A DNA stretch of 14,370 bases from an uncultured Clostridia bacterium (GTDB lineage Bacteria; Bacillota; Clostridia; Oscillospirales; CAG-272), in NCBI GenBank assembly GCA_946618395.1, contig CAMOLD010000024.1, forward strand, positions 1 through 14,370, read 5' to 3'. Numbering within the stretch: the stretch's first letter is position 1; each line of letters starts with the position of its first letter. Below the pieces are notes generated by a model, which made no database searches, had not been told where the DNA came from, and saw nothing but the letters and a program-made list of their open reading frames with translations. Of the stretch, positions 7,798-14,370 are shown piece after piece. Both the position numbers and the translations under genes were made by a program.

Positions 7798-7799
7798 CC

Positions 7800-7838
7800 G
7801 CAAAAAGGGAACGGCAGAAAGAACCGTTCCCTTTTTGC
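7800..7838 (+). terminator. Rho-independent terminator after the zinc-ribbon gene
   Basis: A perfect 15-bp stem (7800-7814 with 7824-7838) has a 9-base loop. The GC core GGGAACGG/CCGTTCCC is followed directly by TTTTT on the 3' side, paired with AAAAA on the 5' side, so it could also work on the minus strand. It closes the + strand unit that ends at 7797. Confidence 0.9.
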
Positions 7839-7901
7839 ATCAAAAATCAATTTTATATCAGTAAATATCAAAATATTGTCATTATTTCAAATATTTTCTT
7901 A

Positions 7902-7930
7902 TAGACATTTTCTTATAAAAATGTTATAAT
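7902..7930 (+). promoter_or_regulatory. Sigma-A type promoter of the beta-helix lipoprotein gene
   Basis: TAGACA (7902-7907), a 17-base spacer, and TATAAT (7925-7930) preceded by TG at the extended -10 position. Transcription would start near 7937, giving a leader of about 45 bases before the chosen ATG at 7983. The surrounding gap (7839-7982) is strongly AT-rich and holds no ORF. Just upstream of the -35, TTTCAAATATTT (7885-7896) occurs again in the araC divergent region (13992-14003) and may be an operator. Confidence 0.8.
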
Positions 7931-7982
7931 TACTATGGATATAAATACAGTCCGAAAAGTAAAACCGAAGGTAGGAATGAAA

Positions 7983-10307
7983 ATGAATATGAAAAGAGTA
8001 TTGGCAATTTTGCTGTCTGTTCTTCTTTTGGCGGGGGCACTTGCTTCCTGTGTTTCCAAAACGGGGGACTTAAAAAAAGGAACCATCACAAAAGAGGGCG
8101 AAGATATCATCGGAGATGCCTCCAGCACGGAACAGCCCGCATGGCGGACCGAATTGGATACGATTTACGAGCAAAAGTTAGCGGCAACCAAAGCGTTTGC
8201 CGAGGTTCCAAAACCTAGCGCGGGCGGAACAACCTACTACATCTCGTCCATCAACGGCAAAGATACGAACGATGGCAAATCCCCGACCAAGGCTTGGAAA
8301 ACGCCGGAAAAGGCAAGCGCGGCCAAAAGCGGAGATGTGGTGCTGTTTGAATGCGGCAGTGCCTTCCGCCGGGCAACAAACAAAAAGTTTGTGGCAATGA
8401 AAAGCGGTGTGACCTACGCCACCTACGGAACGGGCGCAAAACCCATCTTCTATGGTTCCTACGATGTGTCCGGCACCTCCAATTGGGTAAAGGTCGGAAC
8501 CAACCTGTATAAATGCAAAAAAGAAATCAGCATCTCCGATGATGTCGGCTCCATCATTTTTGATAATGGCAGAGCATGGGGCATCAAAATTCAAATGACT
8601 TATGAAGGCAGCAAAGCAACCGGTCAGTATAATTTCAAAACGCTTGCGTTGAAAAACGTCAGCAACGGGCTGGAAACCTTTGATTCCATCGATAGCTATT
8701 CTTTGCACGACGGAACCGACCTCAAAGGTCCGGATCTGTGCTTCTATCATGACGCGCAGAACGTGTATCTGTATTCCGAGGGTGGCAATCCCGGTTCGCG
8801 TTTTTCTTCCATCGAGCTTTCGCAAGGCACATATGCGTTTGACGGGACCGATATTTCCAATGTCACCATCCTCAATCTGGATTTCCGCAATTTCGGCAAC
8901 CATGTTATTCGTACAGTCGGTTGCACCAATCTAACGGTGAAGAACTGCGCGTTCACCTTCATCGGCGGTACCGTGGATATGAAATACGGTAACTGGCGCA
9001 ACTATGATACGCGCCTGGGCAACGCCATTGAAAACTGGAACGAATGCAATGGAATGACCATTGAAAACTGCTTCTTCGATCAAATTTTCGATACCGCCAT
9101 GACCACGCAGTCCAATTCGGCTGTGTCTACCCAAAACGTTACCTACCGCAACAACGTAGCGCAAAACATGTGGTTTGGCGTAGAGCTTTGGACCACGGAC
9201 GGGCAAATCTTCCGGGATGTTGACGTCAGCGGCAACTACTTTAAGAACATCGGCGAGGGCTTTACCACCCAGCGCCCGGATAAAGTCGATCCGGGAACCA
9301 GTTTCTCGGTCAACGCGTTCATCAAAGTCAGCAGCGAGCATTACCAAATGTCCAATTTCTCGGTTACCGATAACATTGCCGACGGCACCAACGGCAAAAT
9401 GGTGTTCTGCACGCAGTTGAAGACCAACAGCACTTCGGACGGAGTCGTTTTTGACCGCAATACCTATGTTGGCTCCACCGATGTGGATTTTGCCCGCTTT
9501 TTTGGAAAGTTGAGCGGAACCACCTATAAATTCAACAAAACCGATATTGCAAAAGTGCAGGAAATGGGCGTAGAAACCAACGGAAAATTCTATTATGTCG
9601 AATCGACCGAAAAAGCCTACGAAGAGTTGGTGCAAATCATGCCCACCTACACTTACAAAGCAAAAAATAAAGTCACCATTCCGTTCCGGCTCTTCTTCCC
9701 GGCGGGATATACCGCAGGGGAATCCTATCCGCTGGTCACCTTCCTTAACCAGGAGAGCGCAAGCGGAACCGATAACCTGAAAAACGTTACCGATGCCGAA
9801 ACCAAATACCTCATTTCCCAGCTGGTTGCCGAAAACAAGGCAATCATCCTCGTCCCGCAATGTCCCAGCGGCACCTGGACGGGACTTGACGTGGGGAACG
9901 GCAACTATTCCACCGCATCAATTGCCGAGTCCGAAATCATGCGCGCAGTTGCCGCCATGATCCGTGACGTTGCCGAAAAGTTCGGCGCAAGCACCAATTA
10001 TGCCATCGGGGTAGATGCCGGCGCCTATGCCGTCAGCGATCTGTTGGCGCGCCATAGCGGTCTTCTTGCCGCCGGAATCGTCATTGCCGGCGCGGGAGAT
10101 CCCGAGGCAAATATCGGCATCGCGGAAGTCATGGTCATCCATTCCGAGAACGATGATGTCGTTGCTTTTGAAAATGCAGAATCGCTTGCAGAAAACTGGG
10201 GTGCCAAACTCGTAAGCTATAATGAATGGAAAATCAAGCATAACTGCTGGGATCGTGCCGCCAAAGATAAGGACCTTGATCTTCTCGGCTGGTTGTTGTC
10301 AAAATAA
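7983..10307 (+). CDS. Lipoprotein with parallel beta-helix and C-terminal esterase-like (probably inactive) alpha/beta-hydrolase domain
   Basis: 774 residues. An upstream in-frame ATG at 7935 lies at the predicted transcription start and is unlikely. AGGTAGG (7969-7975) suits the ATG at 7983. The lipobox LAS-C puts the lipid-modified Cys at residue 23, so the protein is anchored on the outside of the membrane. Residues 85-130 (YYISSINGKDTNDGKSP...) are the usual opening of secreted right-handed beta-helix proteins. Residues about 300-510 carry helix rungs such as TNLTVKNCAF, MTIENCFFD and VDVSGNYFKNI. From about 555 to 774 there is a domain like the feruloyl-esterase/predicted-peptidase hydrolases (PFRLFFPAGY; HNCWDRA near the end). 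Its nucleophile motif reads GVDAG (D678 where Ser is expected) and the oxyanion motif FLHG is FLNQ (587-590), while acid D724/D725 and H753 remain. Likely role: glycan binding, possibly with lyase activity from the helix. It is followed 37 bases later by a small lipoprotein. Confidence 0.82.
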   Translation: MNMKRVLAILLSVLLLAGALASCVSKTGDLKKGTITKEGEDIIGDASSTEQPAWRTELDTIYEQKLAATKAFAEVPKPSAGGTTYYISSINGKDTNDGKSPTKAWKTPEKASAAKSGDVVLFECGSAFRRATNKKFVAMKSGVTYATYGTGAKPIFYGSYDVSGTSNWVKVGTNLYKCKKEISISDDVGSIIFDNGRAWGIKIQMTYEGSKATGQYNFKTLALKNVSNGLETFDSIDSYSLHDGTDLKGPDLCFYHDAQNVYLYSEGGNPGSRFSSIELSQGTYAFDGTDISNVTILNLDFRNFGNHVIRTVGCTNLTVKNCAFTFIGGTVDMKYGNWRNYDTRLGNAIENWNECNGMTIENCFFDQIFDTAMTTQSNSAVSTQNVTYRNNVAQNMWFGVELWTTDGQIFRDVDVSGNYFKNIGEGFTTQRPDKVDPGTSFSVNAFIKVSSEHYQMSNFSVTDNIADGTNGKMVFCTQLKTNSTSDGVVFDRNTYVGSTDVDFARFFGKLSGTTYKFNKTDIAKVQEMGVETNGKFYYVESTEKAYEELVQIMPTYTYKAKNKVTIPFRLFFPAGYTAGESYPLVTFLNQESASGTDNLKNVTDAETKYLISQLVAENKAIILVPQCPSGTWTGLDVGNGNYSTASIAESEIMRAVAAMIRDVAEKFGASTNYAIGVDAGAYAVSDLLARHSGLLAAGIVIAGAGDPEANIGIAEVMVIHSENDDVVAFENAESLAENWGAKLVSYNEWKIKHNCWDRAAKDKDLDLLGWLLSK

Positions 10308-10344
10308 ACCGCTGTTATTCAAATGAATCAAAAGGAGAAAAAAT

Positions 10345-10494
10345 ATGAAAAAACTCATCGCGTTGCTTCTTGCGTTGCTGTTGGTTTGCTTCTTGTTTGC
10401 CGCCTGCACCAAGCGGAAGAATAAAGATGATGAAATTGATTTGGATCCTTACCTTGAAGATGGCGACGGCAACTGGTCAAAACCTCTTGTCTGA
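10345..10494 (+). CDS. 49-residue lipoprotein with acidic tail
   Basis: It starts MKKLIALLLALLLVCFLFAAC, a clear type II signal peptide with lipobox FAA-C (Cys 21). It is followed by TKRKNK and an acidic tail (DDEIDLDPYLEDGDG) ending in NWSKPLV. The mature part is only about 29 residues and contains no known domain. AGGAG (10333-10337) lies 7 bases before the ATG. The gene is 37 bases after the beta-helix lipoprotein with no terminator between, so they are probably co-transcribed. A hairpin follows 24 bases after the stop. Such tiny lipoproteins can be accessory subunits, immunity or assembly factors, or remnants; the function cannot be told. The good ribosome site and signal peptide make it a real gene rather than chance. 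Confidence 0.75.
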   Translation: MKKLIALLLALLLVCFLFAACTKRKNKDDEIDLDPYLEDGDGNWSKPLV

Positions 10495-10518
10495 TCTGCA
10501 AAAAAGCAAAAAATGATT

Positions 10519-10551
10519 GCAAAACGCTCCGGGTTTTCCGAGGCGTTTTGC
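10519..10551 (+). terminator. Weak or partial rho-independent terminator
   Basis: GCAAAACGC (10519-10527) pairs with GCGTTTTGC (10543-10551). An inner CCGG/CCG(A) part is interrupted by a C-A mismatch. There are four T within the 3' arm but no long T-run after it. It probably attenuates rather than fully stops transcription into the phosphorylase gene, for which I see no convincing promoter of its own in 10495-10586. Confidence 0.5.
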
Positions 10552-10586
10552 CTGCGTTTAGAAAAAATAACAGGGAGATTACGGGA

Positions 10587-13034
10587 ATGAATTTGTTAGA
10601 AGAGGTCAAAAAAATTCAAACCATGGTTCAGTCGGGCAAAAAGGAAGCCCTTGCCGAGCCGCATTACTTTTTGGAGGATGAATCGGTGCTGGCATATCCG
10701 CGCACCAAAGGGGACACCCGCCAGCCGTATGTTTATGATGGGCGCCTGCTTTGGGCATATGCCTGCGGATACCTGCGCGCGCTGGACGGGCAATTCACCA
10801 TCTTCCCGGAGGTTAAAGAGGGCGATGAACCCACCATTGCAATTTTTGCCAATATAGAAGGCAAGCTGGTTTCGCTTTTGGGAATGCCCATTTTGGAGAA
10901 CGAGGATATCCTGCGCCGCTATACCGTGTTTACCGAGCATTCGGTGTTCTACTTTACCGAGTTGGAAACCATGACCTTTGCCGTCCGCGCTTTTTTGGCG
11001 GACACCAAGGATATTGTTTTGTCGGTTGCCGTCCTGCCCGGAAAAAACGCACCCAAACAGATCACCATCTCTTCCTATTTCAATCCCTATCTCCGTAACG
11101 ATAACAGCAACCATACCCTCTGGTATCGCTATTTCAAGGAGGCAAAAGTCGAGGATGCAAACACCATCCTCTTCAATGTTTCCGAGGGCAACCGCCGCGA
11201 TTGCAACATTTTCCACAAGGGCATTCGCCAGTTCGCCGTAGAGGGCGCAAAAATTCTTTACCGCGAGCAAACCACAGCGCGCGCCCAGTTTGCCGGCGGC
11301 ATCAACTGCACGCTCAACAACGCCCGCGTGGCAAGGGTATGCAAAATTGAGGATCCCATTCATTGCAAGGCGTTTGACGATTACGCCATCGCCGGCGATG
11401 TGACCACCTTGGAGCTTTCCGGCGAAGCCCGGTTGGAGTATCGTTTTTCCACCACGCATGACCGCGTAGCCCTTTCCGGCGCATATTCCGATGAGCTCTA
11501 TTCCCGCGTCAACCACCCCATGAAGAGCGACCTGCATTTCCAGGTGGAGCGCGTTTCGGGCGTGCCGTTCTCGGCGGAAGTGCTGTCCGCGTTTTTGCGT
11601 AAGGTGCAGTATCAGGTCAACATTTGCGCGCTCGGCAAGGATATGGGCGGCGGCGGAAACATCGGCTACCGCGACGTTGCCCAGCAGGTGGAGCAATCGC
11701 TCATTTGGAACGCCGAGGACACCCGCAAAAAAATCGAGGTTGTCTTTTCCCATCTGTTCCCCAACGGTCGCGCGCCGCGCTTTTTCTCCATCCCAACGCC
11801 CGGTCTGGTCTCCAAAATGGACCTTGCCAACTATATCGACATGGGCATTTGGATGATCAACTGCATGGATTATTACCTCCGCTATACCGGCGATTTCGCC
11901 TTTTTGGATAAAGTTTTGGGTTACTACGAGATCGTGGACGAGGACGCCGAAATCGTCCGCCCGTCCGAGCTGAAAGACAGCGTGCTGATGCACATGATCC
12001 GCATTGTCGACCGCCTGGTGCGTAATATCGTGCCAGAAACCGGATGCGTGCGGATGCTGTATGCCGACTGGAACGACGCCATCGACACCATCGGCAAGCC
12101 GCTGAACAAGGAAAAACGCTTTGGCGACGGCGTTTCGGTCATGGCGACCCTGCAAGCCTACGATAACTTTACCGTGATGATCCGCATTCTCAAAAAGATT
12201 GGCGGCATGGATGAAAAAATTGCCGAATACGAAGCCGCGCAGGCAACCATTCGGGAAGGATTTTTCAAAAATGCCATCCAGGAAAAAGACGGCGAGCGCC
12301 GCGTAGTCCACGGCTGGGGCGATAAAAAGTCCTTCTTTGTGGGCAGTTTCCATGATGTGGACGGCAAAGCCCGCGTTTCTTCCACTTCCATTTCCTCTTT
12401 TGCAAATTCCGGACTTTATGACAAGTCCTATGAGAAAGATATCGTCAAAGCCTGCGAGCGACTGGACGACAAATACGGCCTGCGCACTTTTGACGTGCCG
12501 TTTGATCCCGATTCTGCCGGCACCGTCGGGCGCATCGGCAAACTGCCGGCAGGAACGGCGGAAAACGCCGCAACCTACATCCACGCCGCGCTCTTCCTCA
12601 CCCATGCGCTCTATCATATCGGGCTGGATGAAATGGCAAACGAGCAAATCAAAAAGCTGTTGCCCATCTCCTACAAGTGGGTGGACAAAACGCCCTACAT
12701 CATGCAGAACGCCTATTGCTACAACCCGGACATCAACGTGGACGGCTCGGCGCTCAACGACTGGTTTACGGGAAGCGGCGCGCTGGTGGTCAAGATTTTC
12801 TTAACCGATCTGTTCGGCATTCAGCCGCAGGACGAGGAGCTGATTGTGGCTCCTGCGGAGCATTCTTTCCTGGAAAAATTCCGGGTGGAAGTTCCCGTTC
12901 ATGGCAAAGTTGTGCAAATTGTTGCCGAAAAAACAGGCAAAAAGAGCTTTTCGGTCAACGGCAAAGCGCTGGCATCCAACCGCGTTTCCTATGCCGACCT
13001 CAAGGAGCAAAACAAAATTCAAATCACCTGGTAA
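10587..13034 (+). CDS. GH94-type glycoside phosphorylase (cellobiose/chitobiose phosphorylase superfamily)
   Basis: 815 residues, cytoplasmic (no signal peptide). An N-terminal beta-sandwich of about 300 residues is followed by an (alpha/alpha)6 barrel and a short C-terminal beta domain, the GH94 layout and length. Seen: GYRDVAQQ (R362, the family GYRDxxQD phosphate-site Arg), YADWNDAID (492-500, the DWND catalytic-acid motif), AGTAENAATYIHA (H666, matching the family ENGxxFxH) and NDWFTGSGA (T731, matching WxTGTA). These suggest inverting phosphorolysis of a beta-linked disaccharide or oligosaccharide to a sugar 1-phosphate plus a shorter sugar. The start at 10587 follows AGGGAG (10572-10577); the open frame upstream to 10548 runs into the hairpin and is rejected. 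ENG is ENA and the N-terminal half does not bring a specific subfamily to mind, so the substrate is unknown. The gene ends 8 bases before a strong bidirectional terminator and is convergent with the AraC gene. Confidence 0.8.
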   Translation: MNLLEEVKKIQTMVQSGKKEALAEPHYFLEDESVLAYPRTKGDTRQPYVYDGRLLWAYACGYLRALDGQFTIFPEVKEGDEPTIAIFANIEGKLVSLLGMPILENEDILRRYTVFTEHSVFYFTELETMTFAVRAFLADTKDIVLSVAVLPGKNAPKQITISSYFNPYLRNDNSNHTLWYRYFKEAKVEDANTILFNVSEGNRRDCNIFHKGIRQFAVEGAKILYREQTTARAQFAGGINCTLNNARVARVCKIEDPIHCKAFDDYAIAGDVTTLELSGEARLEYRFSTTHDRVALSGAYSDELYSRVNHPMKSDLHFQVERVSGVPFSAEVLSAFLRKVQYQVNICALGKDMGGGGNIGYRDVAQQVEQSLIWNAEDTRKKIEVVFSHLFPNGRAPRFFSIPTPGLVSKMDLANYIDMGIWMINCMDYYLRYTGDFAFLDKVLGYYEIVDEDAEIVRPSELKDSVLMHMIRIVDRLVRNIVPETGCVRMLYADWNDAIDTIGKPLNKEKRFGDGVSVMATLQAYDNFTVMIRILKKIGGMDEKIAEYEAAQATIREGFFKNAIQEKDGERRVVHGWGDKKSFFVGSFHDVDGKARVSSTSISSFANSGLYDKSYEKDIVKACERLDDKYGLRTFDVPFDPDSAGTVGRIGKLPAGTAENAATYIHAALFLTHALYHIGLDEMANEQIKKLLPISYKWVDKTPYIMQNAYCYNPDINVDGSALNDWFTGSGALVVKIFLTDLFGIQPQDEELIVAPAEHSFLEKFRVEVPVHGKVVQIVAEKTGKKSFSVNGKALASNRVSYADLKEQNKIQITW

Positions 13035-13042
13035 AAAAGAAC

Positions 13043-13069
13043 CCCCGACCGGTATCTTCCCGGTCGGGG
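13043..13069. terminator. Bidirectional terminator between the convergent phosphorylase and AraC genes
   Basis: CCCCGACCGG (13043-13052) and CCGGTCGGGG (13060-13069) form a perfect 10-bp GC-rich stem with a 7-base loop. On + it is followed by AATTTTTGTTTT. On - it is followed by a T-run (complement of GTAAAAAAGAA at 13031-13041). It therefore serves both genes, which end only 46 bases apart. Confidence 0.93.
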
Positions 13070-13080
13070 TAATTTTTGTT

Positions 13081-13899
13081 TTATTGGTCTTTGCTTTTTC
13101 GCACTTCGCTGGGGGAAACACCCATAATGTGTTGGAAAGTTTTTGCAAAGTAGGAGTTTCCGTTAAAACCGCAAAGGGCGGCAACTTCGTGAATCTTTTT
13201 GTCGGTATTGGTCAAATAGTGGTAGGCGGCGCGGCAACGAATGGAGTTCAAATGTTCCACAATGGTCATTCCGGTCGTCTGTTTCACACAGCGGCACATA
13301 TAGGCGGTGGTAATGCCAATCTTGCGGCTGATGTCGTCAATGGGGAAATCCTCGGCAAAATTTTCGCGCAAAAAGTTGATTACCTGAACGGCAATGGCAA
13401 AGTCGCCGCTTTTTTTATCTTGACCTGTAAAGAGGGAAGGTGAAGAATACCGCTTGTAAAGCTCCAAAAGGAAACGCTCGGCGCTCACGCGCGTCAGCGC
13501 TTGCCGGTAGGGATTTTCGTCCTCGGATTGCTTTACAATATCCAAAAAGAGCGCTGTCAGTTCCGGGTCGCGAATCAAGGGCTGTAGCGATAGCGCCGTG
13601 GCGTTAATGCCAAGCGCGCTCAAAAACTCCATCGAGGGGATCAGGCAATGGTGGCGCCAGTCGGTGTTGGAGCCGGTGTGAATTTTGCCGGAGTTGACAA
13701 CCAGAATGTCGCCCGGTTGCGTGGTGTAAGCGGCATTGTCAACAAAAACGGTTTCGGAGCCTTCCAGCGTGAGCAAAACTTCAATTTCCAGGTGCCAGTT
13801 GGTGTAAAAACCGTCAACTGCCGATTTTTGATTTTTGTGAAGCACAAAGGGAAGCGGCTTTTTTTGAAAGTTTGTAACTTCAATCTGAATCTCGTCCAT
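13081..13899 (-). CDS. AraC-family transcriptional regulator
   Basis: 272 residues. The N-terminal half is a cupin-like sensor domain, with WHLEIE at 35-40 and PGDILVVNSGKIHTG at 62-76 matching the usual HxxxEI and PGDxxxxxPxxxH elements. The C-terminal ~100 residues are an AraC/XylS DNA-binding domain: the first HTH is about 186-207 (DDISRKIGITTAYMCRCVKQ) and the second about 235-258, with ALCGFNGNSYFAKTFQ and the family ending GVSPSEVRK. The frame is open up to 14109, but ATG 13899 is chosen because a perfect AAAGGAGG (complement of 13907-13914) precedes it and a promoter at 13931-13959 lies inside the longer version. It is divergent from the GH37-like gene and convergent with the phosphorylase. 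It most likely activates the divergent gene and perhaps the locus to its left in response to a sugar. Confidence 0.93.
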   Translation of the reverse strand: MDEIQIEVTNFQKKPLPFVLHKNQKSAVDGFYTNWHLEIEVLLTLEGSETVFVDNAAYTTQPGDILVVNSGKIHTGSNTDWRHHCLIPSMEFLSALGINATALSLQPLIRDPELTALFLDIVKQSEDENPYRQALTRVSAERFLLELYKRYSSPSLFTGQDKKSGDFAIAVQVINFLRENFAEDFPIDDISRKIGITTAYMCRCVKQTTGMTIVEHLNSIRCRAAYHYLTNTDKKIHEVAALCGFNGNSYFAKTFQHIMGVSPSEVRKSKDQ

Positions 13900-13930
13900 G
13901 CCGGAACCTCCTTTCCAAAGCGATGGAACC

Positions 13931-13959
13931 AGTATAGCACATTCTTTCAAAAATGTCAA
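13931..13959 (-). promoter_or_regulatory. Promoter of the AraC-family gene
   Basis: On the minus strand there is TTGACA (complement of 13954-13959), a 17-base spacer, then TATACT (complement of 13931-13936), an almost perfect sigma-A promoter. Transcription would begin near 13924, leaving a leader of about 25 bases with the AAAGGAGG site. This settles the start of the gene at 13899. Confidence 0.85.
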
Positions 13960-14052
13960 TAGAATTTCATAAAAAATCAAAATAAGACTATTTTCAAATA
14001 TTTCCATACTGTTAAGCTCTGCAAACTTTTTGTTTTTTTGCGCACTTTTTCG

Positions 14053-14082
14053 TTGACATTCCCCGCGGTAGTATGTTATAAT
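14053..14082 (+). promoter_or_regulatory. Promoter of the GH37/GH63-like gene
   Basis: TTGACA (14053-14058), an 18-base spacer and TATAAT (14077-14082) with TG at the extended -10 position. The predicted start is near 14089, with AGGAG (14112-14116) 6 bases before the ATG at 14123. It is divergent from the AraC promoter. The ~90 bp between the two -35 boxes is AT-rich and contains TTTCAAATATTT (13992-14003), also found before the beta-helix gene promoter. Confidence 0.85.
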
Positions 14083-14122
14083 ATATAGGTAAATAAAAAC
14101 ACACCCCAAGCAGGAGTAACTT

Positions 14123-14370
14123 ATGAAAAATCAACAGCTTTTTGACAAGATTGCAAAGGAATTGGGCGAATGCCTGGCATACAATACCGAGGACATCAAC
14201 CCCGAAAGCGGCGATACCTTTTTCGGGCTTCCCAAGCCCTATTCGGTGCCCACCCCCGGCGATTGTTTTCATGAAATGTATTATTGGGATACCTATTTTA
14301 CCAACATCGGGCTGATTGCCACCGGCAACGCCGCCCAGGCAAAAAACAACGTTGAGGACATTGCCTCGCT
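14123..14370 (+). CDS. (alpha/alpha)6 glycosidase, GH37/GH63 (trehalase-like), 5' part only
   Basis: The first 82 residues are inside the window. There is no signal peptide, so it is cytoplasmic. Residues 39-65 (GLPKPYSVPTPG... then FHEMYYWDTYFTNIGL) match the opening of trehalase-type (alpha/alpha)6 enzymes, where PGGRFxExYYWDSYF forms part of the substrate pocket; here the usual GGRF is GDCF. Members hydrolyse trehalose or alpha-glucosides of related kinds, and the catalytic Asp and Glu would be beyond the window. It has its own promoter and a good ribosome site, is divergent from the AraC gene and is probably controlled by it. GH37 versus GH63 or an unclassified relative cannot be decided from this fragment. 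Confidence 0.75.
   Translation, partial: MKNQQLFDKIAKELGECLAYNTEDINPESGDTFFGLPKPYSVPTPGDCFHEMYYWDTYFTNIGLIATGNAAQAKNNVEDIAS

Noticed and set aside
7935..7982. Earlier ATG for the beta-helix lipoprotein
   Set aside because: It sits at the predicted transcription start of the TAGACA/TATAAT promoter and would place charged residues before the lipoprotein signal.
10519..10551. Hairpin considered as a riboswitch or attenuator for the phosphorylase gene
   Set aside because: It is only a short single stem with no aptamer-like conserved parts; a weak terminator explains it.
10596..12647. 683-codon open frame on the minus strand opposite the GH94-type gene
   Set aside because: An antisense shadow caused by codon bias; the translation is low-complexity in pattern with no domain, and the + strand carries the GH94 motifs.
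13900..14109. N-terminal extension of the AraC gene to 14109
   Set aside because: It would contain the gene's own promoter (13931-13959) and pass the perfect AAAGGAGG site; the extra residues do not belong to the family.

Overview
The window looks like a chromosomal segment of an anaerobic Clostridia-type Firmicute, probably an uncultured gut member of the Oscillospiraceae/Christensenellales kind. The evidence is strong AGGAGG-type ribosome binding sites, TTGACA/TATAAT promoters with 17-18 bp spacers, lipobox lipoproteins, moderate GC in genes with AT-rich promoters, and the iorA-iorB-paaK-ACT cluster typical of amino-acid-fermenting anaerobes. The taxon is an inference; no rRNA or other marker gene is present.

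Left part (1-3113): the 3' end of iorA, then iorB, a phenylacetate-CoA ligase-like gene and a tandem ACT-domain gene, all on + and tightly packed. IorAB oxidatively decarboxylates aryl-pyruvates from aromatic amino acids to aryl-acetyl-CoA with reduction of ferredoxin. The ligase interconverts aryl-acetate and aryl-acetyl-CoA, and the ACT protein is a likely amino-acid sensor.

Middle part (3138-7838): a very large secreted protein with two tandem alkaline-phosphatase/type I phosphodiesterase domains and a C-terminal LamG-like domain. A cytoplasmic GH27 alpha-galactosidase and a 73-residue CxxC/CxxC zinc-ribbon protein follow, and the block ends at an intrinsic terminator. Only 24 bp separate the ACT gene from the secreted enzyme, so the whole stretch 1-7838 may be one transcription unit although the functions change abruptly.

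Right part (7839-14370): a good promoter drives a parallel beta-helix lipoprotein fused to an alpha/beta-hydrolase domain whose catalytic serine is replaced, then a 49-residue lipoprotein and a weak terminator. Next comes a GH94-type glycoside phosphorylase ending at a bidirectional terminator. A convergent AraC-family regulator follows, and divergent from it is the start of an (alpha/alpha)6 glycosidase of the GH37/GH63 kind, cut by the window end. This half reads as a small carbohydrate-use locus without a visible transporter: surface glycan recognition outside the cell, phosphorolysis and hydrolysis inside, and a local AraC regulator.

No tRNA, rRNA, CRISPR array, insertion sequence, integrase or phage gene was seen. 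The best candidates for something undescribed are the tandem phosphodiesterase with unequal metal sites, the beta-helix/pseudo-esterase lipoprotein with its tiny partner, and the small zinc-ribbon protein translationally coupled to the alpha-galactosidase.
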